This document shows positions 44,986 through 55,590 of a stretch of 64,000 nt of DNA, piece after piece; position 1 is the stretch's first letter; each line of letters starts with the position of its first letter. The stretch is from Natronobacterium texcoconense (GTDB lineage Archaea; Halobacteriota; Halobacteria; Halobacteriales; Natrialbaceae). Where the stretch lies: the NCBI RefSeq assembly GCF_900104065.1, contig NZ_FNLC01000002.1, forward strand, positions 42,915 to 106,914, given 5' to 3'. Both the position numbers and the translations under genes were made by a program. The notes beneath the pieces were generated by a model that saw only the letters and a program-made list of their open reading frames with translations, was not told where the DNA came from and ran no database searches.

Positions 44986-46005
44986 ATGCCACAAGCAAAT
45001 ACACCACGCAAAGGCTCACTCGGATTCGGCCCACGAAAGCGTGCGACCAGCGAGGTCCCACGCTTCAACTCGTGGCCGGACGACGACGGACAGCCGACGC
45101 TCCAGGGCTTCGCGGGCTACAAGGCCGGCATGACCCACGTCGTCATGGTCGACGACCAATCGAACTCGCCGACCGAGGGGATGGAACAGACCGTCCCCGT
45201 GACGATCGTGGAGACGCCGCCGATGCGCGCCGTTGCTCTGCGTGCGTACGAAGATACGCCGTACGGACTGAACCCCGTAACCGAGGTCTGGACCGACGAG
45301 TTCGTCGACGAACTCGACCGCGTCCTCGACCTCCCCGGCGACGACTACGACACTGACGCCGCTGAAGACGAAATTCGCGGCCTCCTCGAGGAGGGACGCG
45401 TCGACGAAGTTCGCGTCATCACGCATACGGTTCCGACCGAGGTTCCCTCGGTCCCCAAGAAGAAACCGGACGTGATGGAGACTCGTGTCGGCGGTGGCTC
45501 CGTTCAGGAGCGCGTCGACTTCGGCCTCGAACTGCTCGAGGACGGTGGCGAACACGTCATGAACGACGTGTTCCGCGCCGGCGAGTACGTCGACGCAAGC
45601 GGCGTCACGAAAGGTAAGGGTACGCAGGGTCCCGTCAAGCGATGGGGCGTCCAGAAACGAAAGGGCAAGCACGCCCGGCAGGGATGGCGCCGCCGCATCG
45701 GGAACCTGGGTCCATGGAACCCGTCCCGCGTCCGGTCGACGGTCCCACAGCAGGGACAGACCGGCTACCATCAGCGGACGGAACTGAACAAGCGCCTCGT
45801 CGACATGGGCGACGGCGCAGACGCGACGGTCGACGGCGGCTTCGTCAACTACGGCGAAGTCGACGGCCCGCACGCGTTGATCAAGGGCTCGCTCCCCGGT
45901 CCGGAACAGCGGCTCATCCGCTTCCGACCGGCGATCCGACCCGGAGACCAGCCGCGCCTCGACCCCGAGGTCCGGTACGTCTCCACCGCATCCAATCAGG
46001 GGTAG
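44986..46005 (+). CDS. rpl3: Ribosomal protein uL3
   Basis: 339 residues. The basic N-terminal extension (PRKGSLGFGPRKRA) and the loop reaching the peptidyl-transferase centre (KRWGVQKRKGKHARQGWRRR) are present. It binds 23S rRNA early in assembly. It is the first ribosomal gene of the S10 cluster, directly after the SPOUT gene, and ends 7 bp before rpl4. Confidence 0.97.
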   Translation: MPQANTPRKGSLGFGPRKRATSEVPRFNSWPDDDGQPTLQGFAGYKAGMTHVVMVDDQSNSPTEGMEQTVPVTIVETPPMRAVALRAYEDTPYGLNPVTEVWTDEFVDELDRVLDLPGDDYDTDAAEDEIRGLLEEGRVDEVRVITHTVPTEVPSVPKKKPDVMETRVGGGSVQERVDFGLELLEDGGEHVMNDVFRAGEYVDASGVTKGKGTQGPVKRWGVQKRKGKHARQGWRRRIGNLGPWNPSRVRSTVPQQGQTGYHQRTELNKRLVDMGDGADATVDGGFVNYGEVDGPHALIKGSLPGPEQRLIRFRPAIRPGDQPRLDPEVRYVSTASNQG

Positions 46006-46012
46006 ATAGCAT

Positions 46013-46765
46013 ATGGAAGCAACAGTATACGACCTGGATGGCTCGGACGCGGGCTCGGTCGATCTTCCGGACGTCTTCGAGACGCAGTTTCGTCCGGACC
46101 TGATCGGCCGCGCCGTTCGCGCCGCTCAGGCCAACCGGAAACAGGACTACGGTGCCGACGAGTTCGCCGGCAAGCGAACGCCGGCCGAATCGTTCGGTAG
46201 TGGCCGCGGGATGGCTCACGTTCCCCGGCAGGATGGACGCGCACGACGCGTTCCCCAGGCCATCAAGGGACGCAAGGCCCACCCGCCGAAGGCCGAGAAG
46301 GACTGGACCGAATCGATCAACACCAAAGAGAAGAAGCTGGCCGTCCGCAGCGCCATCGCTGCGACGACCGACGCCGAACTCGTCGCCGAGCGCGGTCACG
46401 AGTTCGACGAGGACCTCGAGACGCCCGTCGTCGTCGACGACGAGTTCGAGGACCTGGAGAAGACGAAAGACGTCGTCTCCTTCCTCGAAGGAGCCGGCCT
46501 CTACGCGGACGTCGAGCGAGCCGACGAGGGTCGTAGCGTTCGCTCGGGTCGCGGGAAGACCCGTGGGCGCAAGTACAAGACGCCCAAGTCGGTTCTCTTC
46601 GTGACCTCGAGCGAGACGGGGCCGTCCCGTGCCGCTCGCAACCTCGCCGGCGCGGACGTCGCGACGGCTGCGGAGGTCAACGCCGAAGATCTCGCACCCG
46701 GCGCACAGCCGGGTCGACTGACCGTCTGGACCGAAAGCGCACTCGAGGAGGTGGCAGACCGATGA
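46013..46765 (+). CDS. rpl4: Ribosomal protein uL4
   Basis: 250 residues. The internal loop that lines the exit tunnel is FGSGRGMAHVPRQDGRARRV, and the globular part ends in PGRLTVWTESALEEVADR. The stop overlaps the rpl23 start by 4 nt (ATGA). Confidence 0.97.
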   Translation: MEATVYDLDGSDAGSVDLPDVFETQFRPDLIGRAVRAAQANRKQDYGADEFAGKRTPAESFGSGRGMAHVPRQDGRARRVPQAIKGRKAHPPKAEKDWTESINTKEKKLAVRSAIAATTDAELVAERGHEFDEDLETPVVVDDEFEDLEKTKDVVSFLEGAGLYADVERADEGRSVRSGRGKTRGRKYKTPKSVLFVTSSETGPSRAARNLAGADVATAAEVNAEDLAPGAQPGRLTVWTESALEEVADR

Positions 46766-47016
46766 GTACGATCATCGAACACCCACTGGTGACCGAGAAG
46801 GCGATGAACGACATGGACTACGAGAACAAGCTCCAGTTCGTCGTCAACCCTGACGCTACCAAACCCGAGATTCGGGATATCGTCGAGGAGCGCTTCGACG
46901 TGACGGTCGACGACATCAACACGCAGGTAACGATGAAGGGCAAGAAGAAAGCAACAGTTCGACTCAGCGAGGACGACGACGCGCAGGAAGTCGCCTCGCG
47001 AATCGGGGTGTTCTAA
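46762..47016 (+). CDS. rpl23: Ribosomal protein uL23
   Basis: 84 residues, compact archaeal form (MSTIIEHPLVTEKAMNDMD). It sits at the exit-tunnel rim, where signal recognition particle and SecY dock. It is coupled to rpl4 by overlap and followed by rpl2 after 2 bp. Confidence 0.97.
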   Translation: MSTIIEHPLVTEKAMNDMDYENKLQFVVNPDATKPEIRDIVEERFDVTVDDINTQVTMKGKKKATVRLSEDDDAQEVASRIGVF

Positions 47017-47018
47017 CG

Positions 47019-47741
47019 ATGGGACGACGCATCCTCGGACAACGACGCGGACGCGGTACGTCCACGTTCCGTGCCCCGTCGCACCGGTACAAGGCGAAGC
47101 TCAACCACAAGAAAGAGGAGGACGACGACGTCGTTCGCGGGACGGTCGTGGACATCGAACACGACCCTGCGCGATCGGCACCAGTCGCCGCCGTCGAGTT
47201 CGAAGACGGCGATCAGCGACTCGTCCTCGCTCCCGAGGGCATCGGTGTCGGCGAGGAGCTGCAGGTCGGCGTCTCCGCGGAGATCAAGCCGGGCAACACG
47301 CTCCCGCTCGCGGAGATTCCCGAAGGTGTTCCGGTCTGTAACGTCGAGGCGAACCCGGGCGACGGCGGCAAGTTCGCTCGCGCCTCGGGTGTCAACGCGG
47401 ACCTGATCACCCACGACCGATCGGCTGCGGTCATCCAGCTTCCCAGCGGCGAGGTCAAGCGCCTCGATCCGCAGTGTCGTGCCACCATCGGCGTCGTCGC
47501 CGGTGGCGGTCGCACGGAGAAGCCGATGGTCAAGGCAGGCAACAAGTATCACAAGATGAAAGCCCGGGGCACGAAGTGGCCCCGCGTCCGTGGTGTCGCG
47601 ATGAACGCCGTCGACCACCCGTTCGGTGGTGGCGGCCGTCAGCACCCCGGCAAACCGAAGTCCGTCTCGCGGGACGCCCCGCCGGGACGGAAGGTCGGTG
47701 ACATCTCCTCGCGCCGAACCGGGCGAGGTGGAAACAAATGA
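47019..47741 (+). CDS. rpl2: Ribosomal protein uL2
   Basis: 240 residues. The C-terminal peptidyl-transferase segment [18 protein letters not shown] carries the conserved His. It also contacts helix 66 of 23S rRNA and is needed for subunit joining. The stop overlaps rps19 by 4 nt. Confidence 0.97.
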   Translation: MGRRILGQRRGRGTSTFRAPSHRYKAKLNHKKEEDDDVVRGTVVDIEHDPARSAPVAAVEFEDGDQRLVLAPEGIGVGEELQVGVSAEIKPGNTLPLAEIPEGVPVCNVEANPGDGGKFARASGVNADLITHDRSAAVIQLPSGEVKRLDPQCRATIGVVAGGGRTEKPMVKAGNKYHKMKARGTKWPRVRGVAMNAVDHPFGGGGRQHPGKPKSVSRDAPPGRKVGDISSRRTGRGGNK

Positions 47742-48160
47742 GCCAGGAGTACCGAACCGGCCGTGAAGGTGAGTTCACCTACCGCGGCCACACGCTCGAC
47801 GAGCTGCAGGATATGGAGCTCGAGGAAGTCGCAGAACTGCTACCCGCACGAAAGCGGCGAAGTATCGAACGCGGTCTCTCCGTCGAGAAGCAGAAGCTTC
47901 TCGAGGAAGCCCGCGAGAAAGAAGAGGAGGAAACCGCGAACGCGCCGATCCGGACGCACCTGCGTGATATGCCGGTGCTGCCGGAGTTCGTCGGACTGAC
48001 CTTCGAAGTGTACAACGGCCAGTCCTTCGAACGCGTCCGCGTCGAACCCGAGATGATCGGACACTACCTCGGTGAGTTCCAGCTGACCCGGACGTCCGTC
48101 GAGCACGGACAGGCCGGTATCGGCGCGACTCGCTCCTCGAAGTTCGTCCCACTGAAGTGA
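47738..48160 (+). CDS. rps19: Ribosomal protein uS19
   Basis: 140 residues. An archaeal N-terminal extension of about 60 residues precedes the uS19 core ([20 protein letters not shown]) and the closing [18 protein letters not shown]. It lies in the 30S head and contacts tRNA and uS13. Confidence 0.97.
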   Translation: MSQEYRTGREGEFTYRGHTLDELQDMELEEVAELLPARKRRSIERGLSVEKQKLLEEAREKEEEETANAPIRTHLRDMPVLPEFVGLTFEVYNGQSFERVRVEPEMIGHYLGEFQLTRTSVEHGQAGIGATRSSKFVPLK

Positions 48161-48167
48161 TCATCGT

Positions 48168-48671
48168 ATGGGAATCAACTACTCAGTCGACGCTGACCCG
48201 GACACGACCTCGAAAGCGATGCTCCGGGAGCGTCACATGAGCCACAAGCACAGCAAGGAGGTCGCTCGCGAACTCAAGGGCCGAACCGTCGCGGAGGCCC
48301 AGGCGTACCTTCAAGACGTGATCGACGAGGAACAGTCGGTTCCGTTCAAGTCCCACAACGCCGGTGCCGGACACCGCTCCGACATCGACGGCTGGGACGC
48401 CGGCAAGTACCCCGAGAAGGTCTCGAAGGCGTTCCTCGATCTGCTCGAGAACGTCGAAGCGAACGCAGACCACCAGGGATTCGACGGTGGATCGATGGAA
48501 ATCGTCCACGTCGCCGCCCACAAGGTCGGCGAGTCGGTCGGTCGCAAGCCCCGCGCGATGGGGCGGGCGTCCGCCTGGAACACGCCGGAGGTCGACGTCG
48601 AAATCGTCGTCGAGGACGTCGACGAGACCGCAACCGAAACTGCCTCCGAGGACGAGGAGGGTGACGAATAA
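48168..48671 (+). CDS. rpl22: Ribosomal protein uL22
   Basis: 167 residues. The beta-hairpin that reaches into the exit tunnel lies around VGRKPRAMGRASAWNTPEVD. A Glu/Thr-rich C-terminal tail (about 20 residues) is an extra acidic extension common in haloarchaea. It ends one base into the rps3 start (TAATG). Confidence 0.97.
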   Translation: MGINYSVDADPDTTSKAMLRERHMSHKHSKEVARELKGRTVAEAQAYLQDVIDEEQSVPFKSHNAGAGHRSDIDGWDAGKYPEKVSKAFLDLLENVEANADHQGFDGGSMEIVHVAAHKVGESVGRKPRAMGRASAWNTPEVDVEIVVEDVDETATETASEDEEGDE

Positions 48672-49621
48672 TGGCTGACGAACAACAGTTCATCGAAAAC
48701 GGCCTGCAGCGGTCCCAGATCGACGAGTTCTTCCAGGAAGAACTCGGCCGCGCGGGCTACGGTGGTATGGACGTCGCCAAGACGCCGATGGGAACCCAGA
48801 TCGTCCTCAAGGCCGAGAAGCCGGGGATGGTCATCGGTAAAGGCGGCGAGAACATCCGGAAGGTCACGACCGCCCTCGAGGAGAAGTTCGACCTCGAGGA
48901 TCCGCAGGTCGACGTCCAGGAGGTCGACGAACCCGATCTCAACGCACGGATCGTCGCGGACCGCCTGGCTAACGCACTCGAGCGTGGCTGGTACTTCCGG
49001 AAAGCCGGTCACACGACGATCGACCGGATCATGGAGTCCGGCGCGCTGGGTGCCGAGATCGTCCTCTCCGGGAAGGTCACGGGCGCTCGCTCGCGCGTCG
49101 AGAAGTTCAACCGTGGCTACATCAAGCACAACGGTCAGCCTGCCGAGGAGATCGTCGACGAAGGCCAGGGGACGGCCGTCATGAAGCTCGGGACGATCGG
49201 CGTTACGGTCAAGATCATCCCGCCGGAGGCCCAGCTGCCCGACGACTTCGAGGTTCACGAAGACATGGACCCCGAAGAACTCGTTCCCGACGCTGTCGAA
49301 GCGAACGAAGGCGTCGAGGAACTCCTCGAGGGCGAACCCGAGGAAGCCGAGGCCGACGAAGCGGACGCCGAAGCGCCGGTCGACGAGGACGCCGAGACCG
49401 CAGACGAAGACGACCTCGACGAAGAGGTCGTCGAGGAGGTCATCGAAGAGGAAGTCGAGGCCGACGACGAGGAGTTCGAAGAGGTCGACGTCCCCGGTGA
49501 GGACGAAGAGATCGAAGAAGAACTCGAAGAACTCGAGGAAGACGTCGAGGCCGAGGCCGAGGAACTCGTCGAGGAGATGGAAGCCGACGCCGACGACGAA
49601 GACGAAGGAGGTGACGCCTGA
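48671..49621 (+). CDS. rps3: Ribosomal protein uS3 with long acidic tail
   Basis: 316 residues. The KH domain has the GXXG loop in [12 protein letters not shown], and the uS3 C-domain follows to about residue 205. The last 100 residues are almost entirely Glu, Asp and Ala, a tail longer than in bacteria. A strong Shine-Dalgarno-like ggaggtga lies at the end of the gene and serves rpl29. Confidence 0.97.
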   Translation: MADEQQFIENGLQRSQIDEFFQEELGRAGYGGMDVAKTPMGTQIVLKAEKPGMVIGKGGENIRKVTTALEEKFDLEDPQVDVQEVDEPDLNARIVADRLANALERGWYFRKAGHTTIDRIMESGALGAEIVLSGKVTGARSRVEKFNRGYIKHNGQPAEEIVDEGQGTAVMKLGTIGVTVKIIPPEAQLPDDFEVHEDMDPEELVPDAVEANEGVEELLEGEPEEAEADEADAEAPVDEDAETADEDDLDEEVVEEVIEEEVEADDEEFEEVDVPGEDEEIEEELEELEEDVEAEAEELVEEMEADADDEDEGGDA

Positions 49622-49839
49622 TGGCAATTCTCCACGTCGAAGAGATTCGCGACATGACGGCTGCCGAACGGCAGGAAGAACTCGAGGAACTCGAGACCGA
49701 ACTGCTGAACCAGAAGTCCGTCCTCGCAGCCGGTGGTGCCCCGGAGAACCCGGGTCGAATCGGCGAGATTAGCCGCACCATCGCACGGATCAAGACGATC
49801 CAGACCGAGGAAGGCGACTTCGAAGACGAAGACGAATAA
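49621..49839 (+). CDS. rpl29: Ribosomal protein uL29
   Basis: 72 residues, two helices ([20 protein letters not shown] and the [18 protein letters not shown] motif). It flanks uL23 at the tunnel exit. It is preceded by a good Shine-Dalgarno sequence (ggaggtga, 49607-49614) within the end of rps3, with one base of overlap. Confidence 0.96.
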   Translation: MAILHVEEIRDMTAAERQEELEELETELLNQKSVLAAGGAPENPGRIGEISRTIARIKTIQTEEGDFEDEDE

Positions 49840-49841
49840 CG

Positions 49842-50309
49842 ATGGCACTGACACCCGAGACCCTGCCGCGACACGAACTCAACGGACTGCCGGTCCGCGT
49901 CGTCGAGAGTGACGACACTGATCGGGTCGGCATAGCGGGTCGTGTCGTCATCGAGACGACCAGCACGCTCTCTATCGAGGTTCGTGATAACGGCGAGTCT
50001 CGGGTCGTGATGGTGCCGAAATCGGGCTCGACCTTCGAGTTCGCGATCACAGATGACGCCGCCGACCTCGAGAAGAGGTCGGGGACCGCGTCCAAACTGG
50101 CCGACACTCAACCTGCAGCGGCGGACGATTCGTCTGACGCTGCAGACCGAGCCGGCGGCGATACCGCCGACTGTCGTGGCGACGACCCCGAAGTGGATCG
50201 TCGTCACGCTGCTGGCGAGGACGTGGCCTACGTTACGGTCGATGGTTCGCGACTGCTCTCACGACCCGCCCGACGCACGGAAACGAATGGTGACTCACCA
50301 TGGCAATAG
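49842..50309 (+). CDS. rnp1: RNase P protein component 1 (Rpp29/Pop4)
   Basis: 155 residues. The Rpp29 barrel is read from RHELNGLPVRVVES through GRVVIETTSTLSIEV to VVMVPKSGSTFEF. It then carries about 60 Asp/Ala/Ser-rich residues that look disordered before a final strand (VAYVTVDGSRLLSRPARR). It helps the RNase P RNA cut tRNA leaders. Its place inside the ribosomal operon is the normal archaeal arrangement. The end overlaps rps17 by 10 nt. Confidence 0.92.
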   Translation: MALTPETLPRHELNGLPVRVVESDDTDRVGIAGRVVIETTSTLSIEVRDNGESRVVMVPKSGSTFEFAITDDAADLEKRSGTASKLADTQPAAADDSSDAADRAGGDTADCRGDDPEVDRRHAAGEDVAYVTVDGSRLLSRPARRTETNGDSPWQ

Positions 50310-50734
50310 GACTAGACGTTGAAACCCCTCCGGAACCAGAAAACCCGGAGGAATACGACTACGAGAAGTGTCCGTTCTACGGCGAGCTTCCCGTTCGAGG
50401 ACAGGTCCTCGAGGGAACCGTCGTCTCGACGGACATGGACAAGACCGTGGTCGTCGAGCGAGAGTACGACGTGGCTGTACCGAAGTACGATCGGTACATG
50501 AAGCGTCGCTCGCGCATCCCGGCTCACGTGCCGGGCGTGCTCGAGCCGCTCTCGGTCGGTGACACGGTCAAGATCGCAGAGACCCGACCACTGTCGAAGA
50601 CGAAATCGCACGTGGTCGTCGAAGTAACCGAAGAAGCGACTGCCGAGGACGTCGCAGCACTGACCGGCGAAAGCGAGCCGGAACCACAGCTGTCGGCGGA
50701 AGATCTCGGCGGCGACGACGAGGGTGATCAGTGA
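50300..50734 (+). CDS. rps17: Ribosomal protein uS17
   Basis: 144 residues. The OB-fold core ([17 protein letters not shown]) and [20 protein letters not shown] are clear; an acidic tail of about 20 residues follows. It binds the 5' domain of 16S rRNA. It overlaps rnp1 by 10 nt upstream. Confidence 0.96.
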   Translation: MAIGLDVETPPEPENPEEYDYEKCPFYGELPVRGQVLEGTVVSTDMDKTVVVEREYDVAVPKYDRYMKRRSRIPAHVPGVLEPLSVGDTVKIAETRPLSKTKSHVVVEVTEEATAEDVAALTGESEPEPQLSAEDLGGDDEGDQ

Positions 50735-51132
50735 TGGAGGCGATGAAAGCCGACGTCACGCAGGGCCTGAAGAAGGGATCACTCGTCACGTGTGCCGACA
50801 ACACCGGCGCACGCGAGCTGAAAGTCGTCAGCGTCTCGGGCTACCACGGCACCAAGAACCGCCAGCCGAAGGCGGGTCTCGGTGACAAGGTCACGGTCTC
50901 CGTGACCAAGGGTACCCCCGAGATGCGCCGCCAGGTCCTCGAGGCCGTCATCGTTCGCCAGCGGAAGTCGATCCGCCGGCCGGACGGGACGCGACTGAAG
51001 TTCGAGGACAACGCGGCGGTCATCATCGACGAGAACGAAGAACCCCGCGGTACGGAGATCAAAGGACCGATCGCTCGTGAAGTCGCAGAGCGATTTGGTG
51101 CGATCGCATCCACCGCGACGATGATCGTCTAA
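50734..51132 (+). CDS. rpl14: Ribosomal protein uL14
   Basis: 132 residues from the ATG at 50734 (TGATG with the rps17 stop); the GTG at 50731 is not preferred because haloarchaeal uL14 begins MEA. Signature segments are [18 protein letters not shown] and [20 protein letters not shown]. It lies at the subunit interface. Confidence 0.97.
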   Translation: MEAMKADVTQGLKKGSLVTCADNTGARELKVVSVSGYHGTKNRQPKAGLGDKVTVSVTKGTPEMRRQVLEAVIVRQRKSIRRPDGTRLKFEDNAAVIIDENEEPRGTEIKGPIAREVAERFGAIASTATMIV

Positions 51133-51134
51133 CT

Positions 51135-51506
51135 ATGAGCAAGCAACCACACAAACAGCGAACGCAGACGGAGCGTGCGCCGCTGCACAAGCGACAGAAG
51201 CAGCTCCACGCGACGCTGTCCGACGAACTCCGCGAGGAGTACGACACTCGACGTACCCGCGTCAACGCGGGCGACCGTGTCGAGGTCATGCGTGGCGACC
51301 ACGCCGGCGAAGAAGGCGAGGTCCTCCGTGCGATCCTCGAGGACGGGACGATCCACGTCGAAGAGGTCACCGTCGAGACGGCAGACGGCGAGGAAGTGCC
51401 GCGACCGCTCGACCCGTCGAACGTCCGGATCACGGAACTGGACCTCGAAGACGAGCGTCGCGAAGCACGCCTCGAAGGCGATACAGACGAAGGTGATAGC
51501 GAATGA
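51135..51506 (+). CDS. rpl24: Ribosomal protein uL24
   Basis: 123 residues. The KOW motif is [20 protein letters not shown]. The N-terminus is basic ([19 protein letters not shown]) and the C-terminus acidic. It is an early assembly protein near the tunnel exit. It overlaps rps4e by 4 nt. Confidence 0.97.
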   Translation: MSKQPHKQRTQTERAPLHKRQKQLHATLSDELREEYDTRRTRVNAGDRVEVMRGDHAGEEGEVLRAILEDGTIHVEEVTVETADGEEVPRPLDPSNVRITELDLEDERREARLEGDTDEGDSE

Positions 51507-52204
51507 CGAAACACCAGAAACGACTGTCAGTCCCGAAGTCCTGGCCGGTCGAACGGAAGACCGAGGTCTTCACGGTCAAAGCCGGCGCAGGTCCCCACGG
51601 TGAGGAAGGCGTTCCGCTCGTCGTCCTCCTGCGGGACGTGCTGGGCTACGTGGACTCGAAGAAAGAAGCACGGTATGCTCTCTCCGAGGACGCGATCCTC
51701 GTCAACGGAGAGCCGATCAACGACGAACAGCGTCCGATCGGTATCTTCGACATCCTTGCGTTCCCCGGTCGAGAGGAGTACTACCGCGTCTTCCCCGACG
51801 AGGGCGGTCGGCTCTCGCTGACCGATATCGACGCGGATTCCGCCGAGAGTCGACTCGGCAAGATCGAGGGCAAACAGCAGGTCTCTGGCGGCGACACCCA
51901 GTTGACTCTGCACGACGGAACGAACGTCATCGCCGACGACGACGCCTACAGCACGAACGACTCGATCGTCGTCGACAACGAGGACAAGTCGATCGTCGCC
52001 CACTTCCCGTACGAAGAGGGTGCCCTGGTGACGGCTATCCGTGGCAACCACGGTGGCAAGATCGGCGAGATCGAAAACATCGAAGTCACTCCCGGCAGCG
52101 GTTCGAACGCCGTCACTATCTCGACCGACGACGGCGAGTTCGAGACCGTCGAGGAGTACGTCGTCGTCATCGACGAGAACTTCACGGGTGATGACGATGA
52201 GTGA
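51503..52204 (+). CDS. rps4e: Ribosomal protein eS4
   Basis: 233 residues. An S4-like RNA-binding segment ([20 protein letters not shown]) is followed by the eS4 central domain and a KOW-like C-terminal part ([20 protein letters not shown]). It is found in archaea and eukaryotes only. Its stop overlaps the rpl5 start by 8 nt. Confidence 0.97.
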   Translation: MTKHQKRLSVPKSWPVERKTEVFTVKAGAGPHGEEGVPLVVLLRDVLGYVDSKKEARYALSEDAILVNGEPINDEQRPIGIFDILAFPGREEYYRVFPDEGGRLSLTDIDADSAESRLGKIEGKQQVSGGDTQLTLHDGTNVIADDDAYSTNDSIVVDNEDKSIVAHFPYEEGALVTAIRGNHGGKIGEIENIEVTPGSGSNAVTISTDDGEFETVEEYVVVIDENFTGDDDE

Positions 52205-52736
52205 AGCCAGCGATGCTGACTTCCACGAGATGCGCGAACCGCGCGTCGAGAAGGTCGTCGTCCACATGGGCGTCGGTCAGGGTGGTCGCGAACTCGGCAA
52301 GGCCGAGGACATCATCGAAGAGATCACCGATCAGGAGAGCGTCCGTACCCAGGCCAAAAAGACCGAACCCGACTTCGGTATTCGCCAGGGCGACCCGATC
52401 GGTACGAAGGTCACCCTCCGCGGCGAGGACGCCGACGAGTTCCTGGCGACGGCGCTTCCGCTCGCCGAACTCTCGGCAAGCCAGTTCGACGATACGGGTA
52501 ACTTCAGCTTCGGGGTCGAGGAACACACCGAGTTCCCGAGCCAGGAGTACGACCCGAACGTCGGGATCTACGGGCTGGACGTCACCGTCAACCTGGTGCG
52601 TCCGGGCTATCGCATCGCCAAGCGCGACAAGGCGACGCGATCGATCCCGTCGAGTCACCGACTCACGCCCGAGGACGCAATCGCGTACCTCGAGTCGACC
52701 TTCGACGTAACCGTGGAGGAGTCCGAGGATGAGTGA
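52197..52736 (+). CDS. rpl5: Ribosomal protein uL5
   Basis: 179 residues from the ATG at 52197; the alternative ATG at 52191 adds only two residues. [19 protein letters not shown] and [20 protein letters not shown] are diagnostic. It binds 5S rRNA in the central protuberance. It overlaps rps14 by 8 nt. Confidence 0.96.
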   Translation: MSEASDADFHEMREPRVEKVVVHMGVGQGGRELGKAEDIIEEITDQESVRTQAKKTEPDFGIRQGDPIGTKVTLRGEDADEFLATALPLAELSASQFDDTGNFSFGVEEHTEFPSQEYDPNVGIYGLDVTVNLVRPGYRIAKRDKATRSIPSSHRLTPEDAIAYLESTFDVTVEESEDE

Positions 52737-52950
52737 AAGCGAATCAGAACCAGAGACAGAACCGGAGTCGGAAGCGTCCGAGACCGCAGCCGATCGGACC
52801 GGCGAGCACGCTGCAAAGCGTACCGGTCAGATCGAGGAATGTCAGCGCTGTGGTCGCAAACAGGGGCTCGTCGGCAAGTACGACATCAACCTCTGTCGGC
52901 AGTGCTTCCGCGAAATCGCCCGCGACATGGGATTCAGGAAGTATCGATAA
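52729..52950 (+). CDS. rps14: Ribosomal protein uS14 (zinc type)
   Basis: 73 residues. Zinc ligands are the Cys pairs in [10 protein letters not shown] and [10 protein letters not shown]. The archaeal core is preceded by about 30 acidic and Ser-rich residues. It sits in the 30S head. rps8 begins one base after its stop. Confidence 0.96.
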   Translation: MSESESEPETEPESEASETAADRTGEHAAKRTGQIEECQRCGRKQGLVGKYDINLCRQCFREIARDMGFRKYR

Positions 52951-52951
52951 C

Positions 52952-53344
52952 ATGACAGGAAACGATCCACTCAGCAACGCGCTCTCGGGCATCGACAACG
53001 CCGAGAGCGTCGGGAAACTGAGCCACGAGGTAACGCCCGCCTCCAACGAGATCGGCAGCGTACTCGAGGTCTTCTACGACCGCGGGTACATCGACGGCTT
53101 CGAGTTCGTCGACGACGGTAAAGCCGGTCAGTTCGAGGTCGAACTGAAAGGAGCGATCAACGAGTGTGGCCCCGTCAAGCCCCGCTACAGCGCCGGCGCC
53201 GACGAGTTCGAGAAGTGGGAGAAGCGATTCCTCCCCGCTCGAGACTTCGGTGCACTCGTCGTCACGACGAGTAACGGCGTCATGAGCCACTACGAGGCTC
53301 GTGAGGAGGGTATCGGGGGCCAGGTGATCGCATACGTCTACTAA
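52952..53344 (+). CDS. rps8: Ribosomal protein uS8
   Basis: 130 residues from the ATG at 52952, directly after the rps14 stop. [18 protein letters not shown] and [20 protein letters not shown] identify the family. It binds the central domain of 16S rRNA. The longer in-frame extension inside rps14 is rejected. Confidence 0.97.
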   Translation: MTGNDPLSNALSGIDNAESVGKLSHEVTPASNEIGSVLEVFYDRGYIDGFEFVDDGKAGQFEVELKGAINECGPVKPRYSAGADEFEKWEKRFLPARDFGALVVTTSNGVMSHYEAREEGIGGQVIAYVY

Positions 53345-53346
53345 CC

Positions 53347-53880
53347 ATGCGAGTCGAACTGGAAATCCCTGACAACGTAACCGTCGAGAAAGACCACCTC
53401 GACGTGACCGTCGACGGACCGGAAGGCACCGTTACCCGGCGCCTCTGGTACCCCGACGTGAGCGTCGACGTGGAAGACGACAGCGTGGTAATCGAAAGCG
53501 AGGCCGAGGACGCGAAAACGAACGCGACCGTCGGCACCTTCGAGAGCCACATCACCAACGCCTTCCACGGCGTGACCGAGGGCTGGGAGTACGAGATGGA
53601 AGTCTTCTACTCTCACTTCCCGATGCAGGTCCGCGTGGAAGACGGCGAGGTCGTCATCGAAAACTTCCTCGGCGAAAAGGCACCGCGACGTACGACTATC
53701 CACGGTGACACCGACGTCACCGTCGACGGCGAGGAACTCGTCCTCTCGGGCCCCAACAAGGAAGACGTCGGCCAGACGGCGGCCGACATCGAGCAGCTGA
53801 CACGCGTCAGCGGCAAGGACACTCGCGTCTTCCAGGACGGGGTCTACATCACCGCGAAACCCGCCACGGGAGGTGTCTAA
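53347..53880 (+). CDS. rpl6: Ribosomal protein uL6
   Basis: 177 residues, two similar beta-sheet domains. ESHITNAFHGVTEGWEYEME and the closing TRVFQDGVYITAKPATGGV are typical. It lies near the factor-binding site of the 50S subunit. Confidence 0.97.
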   Translation: MRVELEIPDNVTVEKDHLDVTVDGPEGTVTRRLWYPDVSVDVEDDSVVIESEAEDAKTNATVGTFESHITNAFHGVTEGWEYEMEVFYSHFPMQVRVEDGEVVIENFLGEKAPRRTTIHGDTDVTVDGEELVLSGPNKEDVGQTAADIEQLTRVSGKDTRVFQDGVYITAKPATGGV

Positions 53881-53883
53881 TAG

Positions 53884-54600
53884 ATGGCAGACGAAGACAA
53901 CGAACCACAGGAACTCGAGGACATCAGCGGCGTCGGCGAGAGCAAGGCCGATGCCCTTCGAGAGGCCGGCTTCGAGTCCATCGAGGACGTCAAGGAAGCC
54001 GACCAGGACGACCTGGCCGAGGCCGACGGCGTCGGTAACGCGCTCGCGGCCCGTATCAAGGCCGACGTCGGCGACCTCGAGGTTTCCGAAGAGACCGAGG
54101 CAGAGATCGAAGACGAGGGCGTCGAAGAAGAAGAGCCCGAGGAAGACGTCGAGACGGAACTGCAGCCACGCGGACTGGTCGACAAGACCCCCGAACTCTC
54201 CGAGGAAGAGCAGCGACTGCTCGACCGTCGGAAGAGCGAGGGCAAGCCGCAGTTCAACCGTCAAGACTACCACATGAAAAAGCGGACGCCCGAATCCTGG
54301 CGTCGCCCACGCGGTCAGCTGTCGAAACAGCGCAAGGGCGTCAAAGGGAAGGGGCCGAAGGTTTCGGCTGGCTTCCGTACGCCCGAAGAAGTCCGGGGCA
54401 AACACCCGAGCGGCTTCGAAGAGGTCTACGTCGAGAACACGGACGACCTCGAGGGTGTCGACGGCGACCGCGAAGCGGTTCGCATCGCCTCCTCGGTCGG
54501 CGCGCGCAAGCGCGAACGTATCGAGGAACAGGCAGAGGAACAGGGCGTTCGCGTCCTGAACCCAACGTACGAAGAAGTCGAGGTGGAATCAGATGACTGA
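53884..54600 (+). CDS. rpl32e: Ribosomal protein eL32 with N-terminal helix-hairpin-helix domain
   Basis: 238 residues. The eL32 core is the C-terminal 130 residues ([20 protein letters not shown]). The first 60 residues form a Rad51/RNA-polymerase-like helix-hairpin-helix repeat ([19 protein letters not shown] and [12 protein letters not shown]), followed by an acidic linker. This fusion is known in haloarchaeal eL32. Confidence 0.96.
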   Translation: MADEDNEPQELEDISGVGESKADALREAGFESIEDVKEADQDDLAEADGVGNALAARIKADVGDLEVSEETEAEIEDEGVEEEEPEEDVETELQPRGLVDKTPELSEEEQRLLDRRKSEGKPQFNRQDYHMKKRTPESWRRPRGQLSKQRKGVKGKGPKVSAGFRTPEEVRGKHPSGFEEVYVENTDDLEGVDGDREAVRIASSVGARKRERIEEQAEEQGVRVLNPTYEEVEVESDD

Positions 54601-55042
54601 TCTTTCCGCACAGAAGCGACTCGCAGCCGACGTTCTCGACGTCGGTAAGAACCGCGTCTGGCTCGACCCCGACGCCCAGGCCGACATCGCCGAGGCGATC
54701 ACTCGCGACGAGATCCGCGAACTCGTCGAGGAGGGTCGGATTCAGGCCGAAGACGCCTCGGGCAACTCCCGCGGTCGTGCCCGCAAGCGCAACGAAAAAC
54801 GCGCCTACGGCCACCAGAAAGGCCCGGGCAAGCGCAAGGGCAAGAAGGGCGCACGCCAGAACGAGAAAGAAGAGTGGCAGAACAAGATCCGCGCACAGCG
54901 ACGGAAGCTGCGCGAACTCCGCGACGAGGGCAAAATCACGCCCACGCAGTACCGCGAGCTCTACAAGAAGGCTGGCGGTGGCGAGTTCCGTAGCGTCCGG
55001 TACCTGTTGAACTACATCGACGAAAACTACGGTGACCAATAA
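54593..55042 (+). CDS. rpl19e: Ribosomal protein eL19
   Basis: 149 residues. [20 protein letters not shown] and the basic loop [13 protein letters not shown] are diagnostic. It is a long helical protein crossing the 50S surface. It overlaps rpl32e by 8 nt. Confidence 0.97.
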   Translation: MTDLSAQKRLAADVLDVGKNRVWLDPDAQADIAEAITRDEIRELVEEGRIQAEDASGNSRGRARKRNEKRAYGHQKGPGKRKGKKGARQNEKEEWQNKIRAQRRKLRELRDEGKITPTQYRELYKKAGGGEFRSVRYLLNYIDENYGDQ

Positions 55043-55590
55043 TGGCGACAGGACCACGATACAACGTTCCGATGCGGCGTCGCCGCGAGGTCCGAACGGA
55101 CTACCACCAGAGGTTGCGCCTGCTGAAGTCGGGTAAGCCCCGCCTCGTCGCTCGAAAGAGCAACAAGCACACTACGGCGCAGCTGATCGTTCCCGGACCA
55201 CAGGGCGACGAGACGCTCGCGAGCGCACACTCGGGCGATCTCGAGGAGTACGGCTGGGAAGCACCCACGAGCAACATTTCGGCGGCGTACCTGACCGGCC
55301 TGCTGGCCGGCACGCGCGCCGTCGAGGAAGGACTCGAGGAGGCGGTGCTCGACATCGGCCTCAACACTGCGACGCCCGGCAACAAGGTGTTTGCAGTTCA
55401 GGAGGGCGCGATCGACGCCGGTCTCGAGATTCCCCACAACGACAGCGTGCTTGCAGACTGGTCGCGTACGCGTGGCGAGCACATCGCCGAGTACGCCGAA
55501 CAGCTCGACGAGCCGCTGTACAGCGGTGAGTTCGACGCAACCGAACTCCCCGAACACTTCGACGAAGTACGAGAGGCGATCCTAGAATGA
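55042..55590 (+). CDS. rpl18: Ribosomal protein uL18
   Basis: 182 residues. The archaeal form starts [20 protein letters not shown] and contains [16 protein letters not shown]. It binds 5S rRNA with uL5. One base overlaps rpl19e and four overlap rps5. Confidence 0.97.
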   Translation: MATGPRYNVPMRRRREVRTDYHQRLRLLKSGKPRLVARKSNKHTTAQLIVPGPQGDETLASAHSGDLEEYGWEAPTSNISAAYLTGLLAGTRAVEEGLEEAVLDIGLNTATPGNKVFAVQEGAIDAGLEIPHNDSVLADWSRTRGEHIAEYAEQLDEPLYSGEFDATELPEHFDEVREAILE